Positions 14,662-24,152 of a stretch of 64,000 bases of DNA are shown here, one piece after another. Positions within the stretch are counted from its first letter, which is position 1, and each line of letters begins with the position of its first letter. The stretch spans positions 124,001-188,000 of the forward strand of contig PAVO01000039.1 in NCBI GenBank assembly GCA_002713215.1. Direction: 5' to 3'. Source of the DNA: Crocinitomicaceae bacterium (GTDB lineage Bacteria > Bacteroidota > Bacteroidia > Flavobacteriales_G > Salibacteraceae). A program made the position numbers and the translations under genes. The notes under the pieces are model-generated. The model had not been told where the DNA came from and searched no databases. It saw nothing but the letters and a program-made list of their open reading frames with translations.

Positions 14662-16767
14662 GTGATAGCAAAAAGGTTACGGTCATTTTTTTCTCTATTG
14701 CTTCTCATTTTTACCATCGTACCTTCCCTGGTAGGACAGTATAATGAGGAGGATCGAGAATTTAGGGAGTACCTTAAAAAGCACATCAACATTGAAGAAT
14801 TAAAAGTCAACCCCATTTTATCTTACAGCAAGACGGATAGCATAATTGGGAATATCAATATTAATTCGGACAGCCTTTTTAATGCACGATTTTACAACCT
14901 GCTGGGAAAACTGAATGCCAATAAAGGAAATCACAAAATTGCCATTGAGTATTTTAATACTGCCAATGATTTTTACGGTCGAATGAACCCCGCTCCTTTC
15001 TTTATTCATAACTCCCTAGACCGGGGAAACAGTTATTATAAAATAAAGGACATTACTAAAGCACTTGAAGATTACAACGAGGCACTGGAATTAGGAATTA
15101 TCCTTAACGACCAACAAGGAACTTCAACGGCATATAACAACCTTGGGTTATTGCAGCTGCAGGAAGGTGAAATGGAAAAGGCATTGTCTAATTTTACCAA
15201 TGCCTATGAAATTAGAATAGAACTTCAGGATTCGTTTTTAATTGGCCACAGTTTGGGCCATATAGCCATGTATGAATTCCATTCCGGCCAATTTTCAAGC
15301 TCAATTAAAACTTATAAATCGGCCTTGGCGATGCTGAAAAACATTAAGGATTCAGACGATCGGGTCTACAACGAAATATCCCGTCTTCATAACGACTTAG
15401 GTTACGCTTGCTTTAAGGAAGGAAAACCGGACATGGCCAGGAAAAGTGCACTAATGTCTGTTGAGTTTGCTAAAAAATTGAGTAAAAAAAGGCCGCAGAT
15501 CAATTTGCTTTATCAGTCTGCACGGGTACTTTACTTCAGCGGATTCTACAAAGAAGCCATTGAATTTGGCCAACAAATTCGCTTCGATGCCAGGGATAAC
15601 GATTTCAAAGACTTGTTGCTTAAATCGTATGAACTGCTTACCGATTGTTATGAAAAGCAGGGTGAATATGAAAAAGCAATTGAATATGCCAGGAAGGGGC
15701 ATCTGGTAAAAGAACGCATTAGTCAGGATCAAATCGACAAGCGCCTGGCCGATGAAAGGTTTACGTATCAAACTTTAAACAACAAAAAACTTCTTCAAAT
15801 GATTGAGAAAGAGAATCGGTTGAAGGGTATTGAATTGGACGCCCAGGAACGAATTTCTCAACTGCTTACCCTATTAATCATAATTAGCTTACTTGGAATC
15901 ATTGGTTTATACATGGCCAACAAACAAAAGAAAAAGGTAAATCTTAAACTGGTAGCCACCAATCGATTAATCGAACAGCAAAATTTGGAAATTAAAAAGC
16001 AACAAAATGCGTTGAAAACCGCTAAAGCTGATCTGGAAAATAAGATGGGTGAGATGGAAGGTTTAACCGATGAAAAAACACATCTCTTAAGTATAGTTGC
16101 TCATGATATGCGAACACCTTTGAATTCGATCCTGGGTCTGTGTGACTTAATTGAAATGGAAGAAAACGAAGAAAATGCTGCCAAATCGAGAAAACAGTAC
16201 CTTGAACTACTAAAAGAATCGGGCAACAGAATGCTGGGAATGATAAATACGCTGCTTAACGTTCGAAAAATTGAAACCCAGAACATTGAAGTTAATTTCA
16301 GCAGCATAAATGTATACAGTACTATTAATAAGGTATTAACGGATTTTAAAAACTGGTCGGACAGAAAAAGTATTAATGTCTCGATTTCCGATGTTGAGAT
16401 AACGCAAACGGTTTACGCAGATGAGAATTTATTTAGACAAGTATTGGAAAACCTAATTTCCAATGCCATTAAATACTCGCCATTTAAAACGTCTATTGAA
16501 ATTTATGGTGAACTGCGTGAATCAACCTATCTTATTCATATTAAAGATCACGGACCGGGAATTTCACAAGCTGAGCAGAGCAGATTATTTGGCAAGTACC
16601 AACGTTTATCAGCCAGGCCTACTGCTGGTGAAGATTCCATAGGAATTGGACTTTCACTGGTTAAAAAACTTACCGAATTAATGAACGGCAATGTCTTCTT
16701 CACCAGCGAACTGGGTTTTGGCAGTACCTTCTCCTGTGAATTTTCTTTGAAAAAACCATTTAATTAA
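14662..16767 (+). CDS. TPR sensor histidine kinase
   Basis: 701 residues from a GTG directly after the ribD TAG. It has a signal peptide (about 1-26, ending VGQ) and a periplasmic region with roughly six tetratricopeptide repeats (about 80-390). A single transmembrane helix LLTLLIIISLLGIIGLYMA (about 395-415) and a coiled coil follow. The kinase has an H box SIVAHDMRTPLNSILGL, N box ENLISNAIKYS, G1 DHGPGIS and G2 GIGLSLVKKL. It has no receiver domain and no adjacent response regulator. The TPR ligand is unknown; envelope proteins or peptides are likely candidates. Confidence 0.9.
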   Translation: MIAKRLRSFFSLLLLIFTIVPSLVGQYNEEDREFREYLKKHINIEELKVNPILSYSKTDSIIGNININSDSLFNARFYNLLGKLNANKGNHKIAIEYFNTANDFYGRMNPAPFFIHNSLDRGNSYYKIKDITKALEDYNEALELGIILNDQQGTSTAYNNLGLLQLQEGEMEKALSNFTNAYEIRIELQDSFLIGHSLGHIAMYEFHSGQFSSSIKTYKSALAMLKNIKDSDDRVYNEISRLHNDLGYACFKEGKPDMARKSALMSVEFAKKLSKKRPQINLLYQSARVLYFSGFYKEAIEFGQQIRFDARDNDFKDLLLKSYELLTDCYEKQGEYEKAIEYARKGHLVKERISQDQIDKRLADERFTYQTLNNKKLLQMIEKENRLKGIELDAQERISQLLTLLIIISLLGIIGLYMANKQKKKVNLKLVATNRLIEQQNLEIKKQQNALKTAKADLENKMGEMEGLTDEKTHLLSIVAHDMRTPLNSILGLCDLIEMEENEENAAKSRKQYLELLKESGNRMLGMINTLLNVRKIETQNIEVNFSSINVYSTINKVLTDFKNWSDRKSINVSISDVEITQTVYADENLFRQVLENLISNAIKYSPFKTSIEIYGELRESTYLIHIKDHGPGISQAEQSRLFGKYQRLSARPTAGEDSIGIGLSLVKKLTELMNGNVFFTSELGFGSTFSCEFSLKKPFN

Positions 16768-16774
16768 CCACTTG

Positions 16775-17626
16775 GTGCCTGTCCTCATTCTCAGTATTCT
16801 TACTTCTTCCCTTCTGTTTGTAATCTTCAAACTCTTTGATAAGTACAAAATAGATAACCTAAGTGCCATAATAATAAATTACCTGGTCGCTTTTTTAGTT
16901 GGTTGCACGGTAGAGAGGAGTCTTATTGTTGATCAGGCCATTGGCCAAAACTGGTTTTATTCTGCACTTTTTATGGGTGCTCTTTTTATCTCCTTATTCA
17001 CGCTAATGGCTAACATAACGATTAAAGAAGGAGTATCAATCTCTGTACTCGCCAATAAAATGTCTTTGATTATTCCGGTTCTTCTTGCATTTTTCTTTCT
17101 CAATGAACAAATTACCGCATTACAGTTTGGAGGAGTACTGGCTGTTTTGGTTGGGATTGTATTAACGGTTTTAAAGCCGGGACAAAAATTCAATCTTAAG
17201 CAACTTAAATGGCCATTGGTATTGTTTCTGGGTAGTGGAATTCTTGACTTTGGACTAAAAATAAATCAGCAATTCCTGTTGGGAAATACCAGCTTCTATT
17301 CCTTTATTTCTATTGTTTTTCTTTCTGCATTTATTATCGGTGGGTGCTTTGCGTTATTTCGCAATAGACTACAACTGAACCAAAAGAACCTAATTGCAGG
17401 AATTATTCTGGGAGTACCCAATTTTTACTCCATCTACTTTGTGTTAAGCGCCCTAAACATTAGCAACCTGGATAGTACCATCGTCTTCCCCATTAACAAT
17501 TCCGGAATACTGGTGGTTTCAACAGTATTGGGATTTACACTTTTCAAAGAAAATTTAAGCTTGAAAAATTGGATTGGAATAATCTGCTGTGTTGGTGGAA
17601 TATTCCTTGTTGCGCTTTATGCCTAA
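16775..17626 (+). CDS. EamA/DMT-superfamily transporter
   Basis: About 284 residues and ten hydrophobic helices in two EamA halves (first about 1-135, second about 145-283), the 10-TM drug/metabolite-transporter plan. The start is either the TTG at 16772 or the GTG at 16775; GTG was chosen as the commoner codon. Helix-loop cues include NKMSLIIPVLLAFFFLNEQIT and a C-terminal helix pair. The substrate is unknown. It begins 7 bp after the kinase stop, and its end overlaps the yigZ start, so it belongs to the ribD-kinase-yigZ run. Confidence 0.85.
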   Translation: MPVLILSILTSSLLFVIFKLFDKYKIDNLSAIIINYLVAFLVGCTVERSLIVDQAIGQNWFYSALFMGALFISLFTLMANITIKEGVSISVLANKMSLIIPVLLAFFFLNEQITALQFGGVLAVLVGIVLTVLKPGQKFNLKQLKWPLVLFLGSGILDFGLKINQQFLLGNTSFYSFISIVFLSAFIIGGCFALFRNRLQLNQKNLIAGIILGVPNFYSIYFVLSALNISNLDSTIVFPINNSGILVVSTVLGFTLFKENLSLKNWIGIICCVGGIFLVALYA

Positions 17627-18233
17627 TAATGCACATACATATCAGACCATCTCCTCTCCTTCCACTTCCATGTTCAAAGACCGAGGGTCGAAACATTACG
17701 GTTATGCTTTTCCGGTTAGTTCAAAAGAAGAGATTAGTGCATTAATAAAAGAGTTAAGAAACAAAAACCCCAAGGCCAATCACGTTTGCCATGCCTGGGT
17801 CTTACGAAATAATGGCAACCCCTTTGAATATTCTACCGACGATGGTGAGCCCGGGAATAGTGCAGGTCCTCCAATATTGGGGCAACTAAAATCATTGGAC
17901 TTACAGAATGTATTGGTTGCGGTGGTTCGGTATTTTGGCGGAACCAAATTGGGAGTCCCGGGATTGATTAATGCCTATAAAACAACAGCCAAACTATGCC
18001 TCGAAAACTCAACTGTTGTTTCAAAAGAAGATTCTATTCAACTAAACCTTCGGTACGATTATAGCGTCTATAATGAAGTAATGAGAATCATTAAAGAACA
18101 CAAACTGGATATCATAAGTCAGGACAATCAGGTGAGTTGTACCATGCTTGTTCAGGTTCCGCTGAGTATGAAACCCGAGATTGATCAACGAATAAAATCA
18201 TTAAAATGCAATTCTGTAGAATGGTTAAACTGA
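17619..18233 (+). CDS. yigZ: YigZ/IMPACT family protein
   Basis: 204 residues from the ATG at 17619, which overlaps the transporter end by 8 bp. Upstream in-frame codons belong to the transporter. The family core is present: SMFKDRGSKHYGYAFPV, HVCHAWVLR, then DDGEPGNSAGPPILG and VRYFGGTKLGVPGLI, followed by a ferredoxin-like C-terminal domain. IMPACT relatives regulate translation through Gcn2 in eukaryotes; the bacterial role is not established. Confidence 0.92.
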   Translation: MPNNAHTYQTISSPSTSMFKDRGSKHYGYAFPVSSKEEISALIKELRNKNPKANHVCHAWVLRNNGNPFEYSTDDGEPGNSAGPPILGQLKSLDLQNVLVAVVRYFGGTKLGVPGLINAYKTTAKLCLENSTVVSKEDSIQLNLRYDYSVYNEVMRIIKEHKLDIISQDNQVSCTMLVQVPLSMKPEIDQRIKSLKCNSVEWLN

Positions 18234-19963
18234 GTTGTACGGTTTTGTTACTCCTTTTCTTTGGGTCGCTATGGGCCCAAACGAGTTTTCAAGAGACAAG
18301 AATTGAACCCCTGGTTGAAACATCATTTTATCCGGAAGCCGCAGTAATTAAAGACAAAAAAGAGGCTCGTCAATACGCATTGGAATGGCTTAATTCCAGG
18401 AATGATTTTACCGAAAACAAAGGATCGATCCAACTGATTTCGGAACGAAGCACCAATCATTCGGTCCATTACCGGTTTGAGCTAATGGTGAATAACAAAC
18501 CCATTTACGGGGCTCAGATTAAAGTCAGTACTTCTTTGGAAGGTAACCTTATCTCAGTAATGGCATCCAACCATAAGTATAAAAACATCAGTGATTTGGA
18601 TGGAGAATACGATCTGTACTATTTAAGCAATGATAACCTTATACCGGTTAATGCAATTGAAACCAAGACGAACAATGGACTGACCAACAACATTAAATTG
18701 GTTTCCGAATCCAGTGACACATTGGTTAAAGATGACCTCAACTATTATAAATCGGATACAACTGCAACTGTTCGGGTGTTTTATCCCGAACCCATAACCA
18801 GCGCTAAAACCACCTATGGAATTCCGTACAACGACCGGGGAGATTCAATTAACCCCCAGCTTCAGGCTGAACATTTTACTAAGACGATGCCCTTGATCTT
18901 TAGAGATGATACGTTTAGATTGGAAAGTGATTACTTCAAAATGAATGAGCACTCACTGCCTATTGAAAAGATATGGACAGGAACTTCAGATCAAATCAAT
19001 TATAATAGATCCGATACCTTTTTTGAACAAATAAACGTGTTCTACCACCTCTCTCGGTTTAGGACTCACATGGATTCCCTGGGATATAAATCGTTAGGGA
19101 AACACCAAATCAACATTGATGCACATGGGTTTGCCGGAGCAGATGCCTCTGCCTATTCTGCGAATTTCTCACCTCCACGCCTAACATTTGGCCAGGGAGG
19201 AGTGGACGATGCAGAAGATCCCGGAATTATTATTCACGAATACACGCATGCACTTACGGATCATGCAGCGCCCAATAGCAATTTGGGGTTTCAAAGAAAT
19301 GCTATTGACGAAGGAATAAGTGACTACATAGCTGCCTCTTATTTGCGAGAGATTTCTGAATATCGATACGATGAACTATTTAAATGGGATGGACACAATG
19401 AATTTTGGCTGGGAAGAAAAATCAACTTCAATCAAAAATACCCTCAGGATACAACCGGTACCTCACATAAGGCTGGTGGAATACTGAACACCATATTAAT
19501 GAAGTTAAACAGTGAAATTGGCAGAGACAATGCTGATAAACTTGCTTTTGAAATCATGTACGACTTCATACCTCTTTTAACCTATCCGGATTTAGCCGAC
19601 ATTATTGTCAATGCAGAGAAACAACTCTTTAATGAAAAATACAAGAAGGAAGTTTGCGACGTACTCTGGAACCATGGGTTAAAAGATGCCTGCTATATAG
19701 GAATCAAAGAAAATGAAGTACCTAAAGAATTACTCGTATTCAACAGTGCGAGATTTGCTCAGGGTACAGGATCTGTCGAGATTGTCCTACCATCGTCAAA
19801 GCAATATCCTTTTCAGGTTCTAAATTCTTCCGGATCGGTTGTTGGAAATGGGAATTCAAAAAATGGAATAATTGCGTTTACTCCCGGTACGTTTAACTCC
19901 GGGATATTTTTTGTTCGCGTGCTGGAAGGAAATTATTCGGTAGTGCGCTTAGTGGTATTGTAG
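18221..19963 (+). CDS. Secreted M4/M36-like zinc metalloprotease with T9SS tail
   Basis: 580 residues from the ATG at 18221. A start at 18206 is possible, but 18221 leads straight into the signal peptide (ends LWAQ). An FTP-like propeptide lies at about 50-120. The catalytic region has IIHEYTHALTDH (zinc-binding HExxH with the catalytic Glu) and the downstream Glu ligand in AIDEGISDYIAA. The last 75 residues are beta-rich, with GIFFVRVLEG and a VVRLVVL end, typical of a T9SS type A sorting domain. It is exported across the outer membrane and probably degrades extracellular protein. It overlaps yigZ by 13 bp. Confidence 0.87.
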   Translation: MVKLSCTVLLLLFFGSLWAQTSFQETRIEPLVETSFYPEAAVIKDKKEARQYALEWLNSRNDFTENKGSIQLISERSTNHSVHYRFELMVNNKPIYGAQIKVSTSLEGNLISVMASNHKYKNISDLDGEYDLYYLSNDNLIPVNAIETKTNNGLTNNIKLVSESSDTLVKDDLNYYKSDTTATVRVFYPEPITSAKTTYGIPYNDRGDSINPQLQAEHFTKTMPLIFRDDTFRLESDYFKMNEHSLPIEKIWTGTSDQINYNRSDTFFEQINVFYHLSRFRTHMDSLGYKSLGKHQINIDAHGFAGADASAYSANFSPPRLTFGQGGVDDAEDPGIIIHEYTHALTDHAAPNSNLGFQRNAIDEGISDYIAASYLREISEYRYDELFKWDGHNEFWLGRKINFNQKYPQDTTGTSHKAGGILNTILMKLNSEIGRDNADKLAFEIMYDFIPLLTYPDLADIIVNAEKQLFNEKYKKEVCDVLWNHGLKDACYIGIKENEVPKELLVFNSARFAQGTGSVEIVLPSSKQYPFQVLNSSGSVVGNGNSKNGIIAFTPGTFNSGIFFVRVLEGNYSVVRLVVL

Positions 19964-19978
19964 GATATTATACTTTCA

Positions 19979-20392
19979 TTAAGATTCCAAATGTTGGTCC
20001 AATCGCTCTAGAAACTCCCTGGGAGCAGGAATAGGCCGACCGCTGTTCACATCAACAAATACGAGGGTGGTCTCACCACTATTTATCAATACTTTTTCAG
20101 CATTTAAGGTTTCATAATAAAATGTTATTCGAGCTTTTGGCCTTTCCTTTATTGTGGTAATAATTGTAAGCTCATCATCATAATAAGCCGGTTTATAGTA
20201 TTTAATCTTATAATCCAATACGGGCATCATTATTCCGCTATCCTCCAGTTCGCGGTAGCTCATCCCTATGGCCTTCATGGCCTCTACCCGGCCAACTTCA
20301 AAATAGGTGGCATAATTTCCATAGTATACATAGCCCATTCGATCGGTTTCCGCATACCTTACCTTTAATTTTGTCTCAACACTTAATGCCAT
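19979..20392 (-). CDS. YbgC-type acyl-CoA thioesterase
   Basis: 137 residues. It has the 4-hydroxybenzoyl-CoA thioesterase pattern: VRYAETDRMGYVYYGNYATYFEVGRVEAM with the catalytic Asp16, then PVLDYKIKYYKPAYYDDELTI. It is cytosolic and hydrolyses short or medium acyl-CoA. In proteobacteria YbgC sits with tol-pal, but it does not here. It is convergent with the metalloprotease gene (15 bp) and divergent from dnaA. Confidence 0.9.
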   Translation of the reverse strand: MALSVETKLKVRYAETDRMGYVYYGNYATYFEVGRVEAMKAIGMSYRELEDSGIMMPVLDYKIKYYKPAYYDDELTIITTIKERPKARITFYYETLNAEKVLINSGETTLVFVDVNSGRPIPAPREFLERLDQHLES

Positions 20393-20710
20393 ATATTTTA
20401 ATTTTGGATAAGGATAAAAGTAAGCTCAATTAACATCCCAATTTGGGAAATAAAAAGCGTGCCAAAATTAATTATGTGATGTTAAAACTACGCTATGTTT
20501 CCTAGTATCAATTCAATAATAATTTCACGTTAAGAGATACTTAATTAGAAGTAAAATAAATTTAAGAATCAAGTGGAAAATCATTTTTTTATTAGCTTTT
20601 TTCTTAGAATATTTGTCGGGCTTAAAACGAAGGGATAAACTCAACAATATCTTCAAACTTCTAGGAGAAATTAAGCATCGGGGTAATAAAAATGAGTTTA
20701 ACTAAACTTT
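20393..20710. other. 318-bp AT-rich divergent region upstream of dnaA
   Basis: No gene and no RNA family recognised. It has a short inverted repeat CCCAA-T-TTGGG near 20433-20443 and several T-runs. I searched by eye for DnaA boxes (TTATNCACA on both strands) and found no cluster, so there is no support for an origin here. It must contain the dnaA promoter, but no exact TAnnTTTG is seen on the plus strand. Confidence 0.6.
20463..20470 (-). promoter_or_regulatory. Possible -7 element for the YbgC-like gene
   Basis: The minus strand reads TAATTTTG, matching TAnnTTTG, 70 bp upstream of the ATG. No -33 partner was identified. Confidence 0.35.
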
Positions 20711-22162
20711 ATGAATGCAACAACAATGAGTACGAAAAGCCATGAAGAAGTATGGAAAGTCTGCCTGTCGGTAATTAAGGACAACGTCAATTTACAGAGC
20801 TATAAAACATGGTTCGAACCGATCAAACCACTAAGAATAAAAGATAGTGTTCTAACTATTCAGGTGCCGAGTCAATTCTTTTATGAATGGCTGGAAGAAC
20901 ATTATATTACTTTACTGAAGAAAGTAATTAAAAAGGAATTAGGAGCTGAGGGTAAGTTGGAGTATTCCATTATAATGGATAACAATTACAACTCTTCTAG
21001 CCCTTACACAGTAAATATCCCAACAAGTAACCGTAAAGAAACTAAAAATCCAGCTGTAACCATGCCTCTTAACATTGGGGGAAACAACACCATTAAAAAT
21101 CCTTTTGTAATCCCCGGCCTTAAAAAAGTTGTTGTTGATTCGCAATTGAACCCTAACTATTCTTTTGATACTTTCATCGAAGGAGATTCAAACCGTTTGG
21201 CTCGTTCTGCCGGTTTTGCGGTTTCTAATAAGCCTGGAGGTACTGCATTCAACCCACTATTAATTTATGGTGGCGTAGGTTTAGGGAAAACGCATTTAGC
21301 CCATGCCATTGGTATTGAAATAAAAAAGAACCATCCAAGTAAAACAGTTCTTTACGTTTCGTCTGAAAAATTTACACAACAATTCATCGAGTCGGTTAGA
21401 AACAATACTCAGAATGATTTCATTCATTTCTATCAAATGATCGATGTATTGATGATAGACGACGTTCAATTCTTTTCAGGTAAGGAAAGAACACAGGATG
21501 TATTCTTTCACGTGTTCAATCACCTGCACCAAAACGGCAAGCAGTTGGTCTTAACTTCAGATAAGCCTCCGGTTGAAATGCAGGGAATGGAACAACGCCT
21601 GCTTTCACGTTTCAAATGGGGATTATCTGCAGACCTACAGACTCCTTCAATTGAAACTCGTATTGCTATTCTTAAAATGAAAATGCATCAGGAAGGCATT
21701 GAATTACCCAACGAGGTAGTGGAGTACTTGGCTTACAGCATTACTACAAACATTCGGGAACTGGAAGGTGCGCTTATTTCTTTAATTGCTCAATCGTCGC
21801 TTAACAAAAAATCAATCACACTTGATTTGGCTAAGAAAATGATTGACAAGTTCGTAAAGAACACTGCAAGAGAAGTTTCAATCGATTATATCCAAAAAGT
21901 AGTGTGCGATTACTTTGATTTGAATATTGAATTGCTAAAATCTAAAACTCGTAAGCGTGAGGTAGTTCAGGCCAGGCAAATTGCCATGTTCTTCTCCAAA
22001 AAACTTACCAAATCGAGCCTTGCAAACATTGGCGCCCACTGTGGTGGAAAAGATCACGCTACGGTTCTTCATGCTTGCAAAACGGTTAATAACCTTATGG
22101 AAACTGATAAAACGTTCCGAGGCTACATTGCAGATTTGGACAAAAAGATTTCACTTCAATAA
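20711..22162 (+). CDS. dnaA: Chromosomal replication initiator DnaA
   Basis: 483 residues with the four-domain plan. Domain I (about 8-85) begins WKVCLSVIKDNVNLQSYKTWFEPI. A linker follows, then the AAA+ domain: Walker A GGVGLGKTHLAHAI, Walker B VLMIDDVQFF, sensor I LTSDKPP, and a region ending NIRELEGAL. Domain IV has the DnaA signature GGKDHATVLHACKTV, which contacts the DnaA box. It binds ATP and opens the replication origin. The neighbours are not dnaN or gyrB, so the classical origin cluster is absent. A second in-frame ATG at 20726 is possible. Confidence 0.97.
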   Translation: MNATTMSTKSHEEVWKVCLSVIKDNVNLQSYKTWFEPIKPLRIKDSVLTIQVPSQFFYEWLEEHYITLLKKVIKKELGAEGKLEYSIIMDNNYNSSSPYTVNIPTSNRKETKNPAVTMPLNIGGNNTIKNPFVIPGLKKVVVDSQLNPNYSFDTFIEGDSNRLARSAGFAVSNKPGGTAFNPLLIYGGVGLGKTHLAHAIGIEIKKNHPSKTVLYVSSEKFTQQFIESVRNNTQNDFIHFYQMIDVLMIDDVQFFSGKERTQDVFFHVFNHLHQNGKQLVLTSDKPPVEMQGMEQRLLSRFKWGLSADLQTPSIETRIAILKMKMHQEGIELPNEVVEYLAYSITTNIRELEGALISLIAQSSLNKKSITLDLAKKMIDKFVKNTAREVSIDYIQKVVCDYFDLNIELLKSKTRKREVVQARQIAMFFSKKLTKSSLANIGAHCGGKDHATVLHACKTVNNLMETDKTFRGYIADLDKKISLQ

Positions 22163-22186
22163 AGTGACCGATTTGATTAGATATAG

Positions 22187-22216
22187 AAAGGAGATTTTAT
22201 GATCTCCTTTTTTTTT
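22187..22216 (+). terminator. Terminator of dnaA
   Basis: A perfect 9-bp stem AAAGGAGAT and its complement with loop TTTATG, followed by a long T-tract, 24 bp after the dnaA stop. Confidence 0.92.
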
Positions 22217-22228
22217 GCCCTGGCCGTA

Positions 22229-22236
22229 TATTTTTG
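22229..22236 (+). promoter_or_regulatory. -7 element for the LpxO-like gene
   Basis: TATTTTTG, an exact consensus match 18 bp before the ATG at 22255. No separate -33 element is evident, because the terminator T-tract lies directly upstream. Confidence 0.5.
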
Positions 22237-22254
22237 CCACTAAAGAAATAGTTC

Positions 22255-23085
22255 ATGGAGATTGAGTTTAACAGGACAACGAAGAAAATAATCAAGCGCC
22301 TTATAAAAAGGTTTGTGGTAATTGGGATTATTACCTACCTGTATTGGCCCATAACGGTAGTGTATGCTATTACCGGACTGTACGATGTACTCCGACAAAA
22401 AAACAGCAAAAAGTGGCTTGTATTCCTCCACTATTTTATGGAAAATGGTTTACTCGCGTGGGTTTTTAGTCCAATTAATACAGCAATTGATATTCTATGC
22501 TTACCCTACATTAATAAACAAGTCTATCAGTTAGAAGACTTACCAAAGCTCCATCAGGAGGAAATAAAAACCTTACTTAATGAAACACCCCGCCTGGAGA
22601 TTTCAAATGCCATGAATGAGCTAAAATCATCGGATGAGAGAACCATGATGTTCTATAAGTGGTATGGATATAATGTGGAAACCAATTATGATTGCGAACT
22701 CTTCCATCGTAAGTTTAAACGCATTCTCACCATCGGCGTTTCCAGTTTTAAGGCGAACGCTAAAACCGGAGCACACTTTGGATGGTTACGAGCCGGAGTT
22801 AGGGTATTAATAAATATAGATGATGCAGTCGACGAAATGGCTTACATTGAAGTAAACGATCAAAAACATGTCTGGAAAAGGGATGGGCGTCTTTTTATTT
22901 TTGACGACACAGTTATACATCAGTCCTTCAACCTGACCAATCAAAGCAGAAATTGCTTATTTATTGATGTAACCCGTCCTTCACTGTTTCCATTCTTAAT
23001 TAACGGGTTTATAAAAACACTTGGTTTTGCTTCAATTAAAATACCAGGCTTTAACCGACTGTCGAATTGGAAGGTTGTAAAATAA
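22255..23085 (+). CDS. Aspartyl/asparaginyl beta-hydroxylase-family (LpxO-like) protein
   Basis: 276 residues. One or two N-terminal membrane segments (about 10-65) anchor it. The 2-oxoglutarate-dioxygenase-like domain (about 140-250) has the family features GAHFGWLRAGVR, VNDQKHVWKRDGRLFIFDDTVIHQSFN with a metal-binding His, and the 2-oxoglutarate Arg in NQSRNCLFIDVTRP. Where the family normally has R-x-H-L-x-L, this protein reads RVLINI, so the first iron-binding His seems replaced by Leu. LpxO hydroxylates lipid A acyl chains at the membrane. With the changed ligand the activity here is uncertain. It stands alone after the dnaA terminator. Confidence 0.8.
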   Translation: MEIEFNRTTKKIIKRLIKRFVVIGIITYLYWPITVVYAITGLYDVLRQKNSKKWLVFLHYFMENGLLAWVFSPINTAIDILCLPYINKQVYQLEDLPKLHQEEIKTLLNETPRLEISNAMNELKSSDERTMMFYKWYGYNVETNYDCELFHRKFKRILTIGVSSFKANAKTGAHFGWLRAGVRVLINIDDAVDEMAYIEVNDQKHVWKRDGRLFIFDDTVIHQSFNLTNQSRNCLFIDVTRPSLFPFLINGFIKTLGFASIKIPGFNRLSNWKVVK

Positions 23086-23165
23086 TTCTTGGTTGTACAA
23101 TTTCTATTTCCAAAGACAAAAACAGATGTTATTGATTATTTGAATTAATTTGCAAAAAGTAAATT

Positions 23166-23639
23166 ATGTTACAACGAATTCAGTCAATCTACTTGGCACT
23201 AGCCGCAATAATTAGTACGGTTTTCTTTTTTATTCCAATTTCAACCATTGAAGTTAATGACAATACCTATGCGGTTAAAGCAAGCGGGATCTACTATCAG
23301 GATATGGGTAATTATGTATTTGATTCTCCCTTATTGGCCCTAAGTTCGGTGTTGGTCTTTCATATTATTTTAAGCCTGATGACCATATTTCTGTTTAATA
23401 ACAGAAGTAGGCAAATTACGCTTTGCAACCTCAACCTGGTTCTATTGGTAATTTGCATGATTCTGGTATTCTTCTATGCAGGTGATGTACCCGAAAAGCC
23501 AATTGACGAAGCAGTTAAAACGGTTACCTATTCCTATGGTGGGTTAATTCCTATGATGCCAGTTGTACTCGTACTACTTGCAAGAAAGGCCATTAAAAAG
23601 GATGAGAACCTCGTAAAGAGTGTTGATCGATTACGATAG
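23166..23639 (+). CDS. DUF4293 four-helix membrane protein
   Basis: 157 residues with four hydrophobic segments (about 8-28, 55-78, 85-103, 123-140). It begins MLQRIQSIYLALAAI, the characteristic opening of the Bacteroidota DUF4293 family. Function unknown; it should lie in the inner membrane. Convergent with the phosphodiesterase gene, 3 bp between the stops. Confidence 0.85.
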   Translation: MLQRIQSIYLALAAIISTVFFFIPISTIEVNDNTYAVKASGIYYQDMGNYVFDSPLLALSSVLVFHIILSLMTIFLFNNRSRQITLCNLNLVLLVICMILVFFYAGDVPEKPIDEAVKTVTYSYGGLIPMMPVVLVLLARKAIKKDENLVKSVDRLR

Positions 23640-23642
23640 CCC

Positions 23643-24140
23643 CTACCCTTTTCTTGGAATTTCAATAACCTCCAAATCCATAATTCTATCCTCATGGATG
23701 GAAAAACGAATGAGCGTCTTCACTTTATGAAATCCGTGATTTCCAGCTGCACCCGGGTTAATATGAAGTAGGTCCAGTTTCTTATCGGGCATAACCTTAA
23801 GAATATGCGAATGACCACAAATAAAAAGTTTGGGCGGGTTGATTGCTATCTCCTTTCTTATTGAGGGAGAATATCTCCCAGGATAGCCACCAATGTGGGT
23901 TATCCAAACATCCACTTGCTCACATAAGAAACGATTGTTTAACGGGTATTCCTTCCTCACCTGTTGATCGTCAATATTTCCATATACCCCACGAACCGGC
24001 TTAAACTCTTTTAATTGGTCCATTACTGAAAGATCTCCAATATCTCCGGCATGCCATATTTCGTCACAATTTTTAAAGTGTCTAAACACAGCTTCATCGA
24101 GGTGGGAATGGGTATCTGATAACAGGCCAATTTTAGTCAT
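23643..24140 (-). CDS. YfcE/MJ0936-type metallophosphoesterase
   Basis: 165 residues, the standard length. The two-metal phosphoesterase motifs are in order: GLLSDTHSHLD, HAGDIGD, a GNIDD region, then THIGGYPGRY, CGHSH and LHINPGAAG. It is a cytosolic phosphodiesterase; the natural substrate is not known. Confidence 0.92.
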   Translation of the reverse strand: MTKIGLLSDTHSHLDEAVFRHFKNCDEIWHAGDIGDLSVMDQLKEFKPVRGVYGNIDDQQVRKEYPLNNRFLCEQVDVWITHIGGYPGRYSPSIRKEIAINPPKLFICGHSHILKVMPDKKLDLLHINPGAAGNHGFHKVKTLIRFSIHEDRIMDLEVIEIPRKG

Positions 24141-24144
24141 GCGT

Positions 24145-24152
24145 CAAATTTA
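24145..24152 (-). promoter_or_regulatory. -7 element for the phosphodiesterase gene
   Basis: The minus strand reads TAAATTTG, an exact TAnnTTTG match ending 4 bp before the start codon, so the mRNA is likely leaderless. Confidence 0.45.

Noticed and set aside
20393-20710. Replication origin upstream of dnaA
   Set aside because: No cluster of DnaA boxes was seen on either strand, and dnaN/gyr genes are not nearby.
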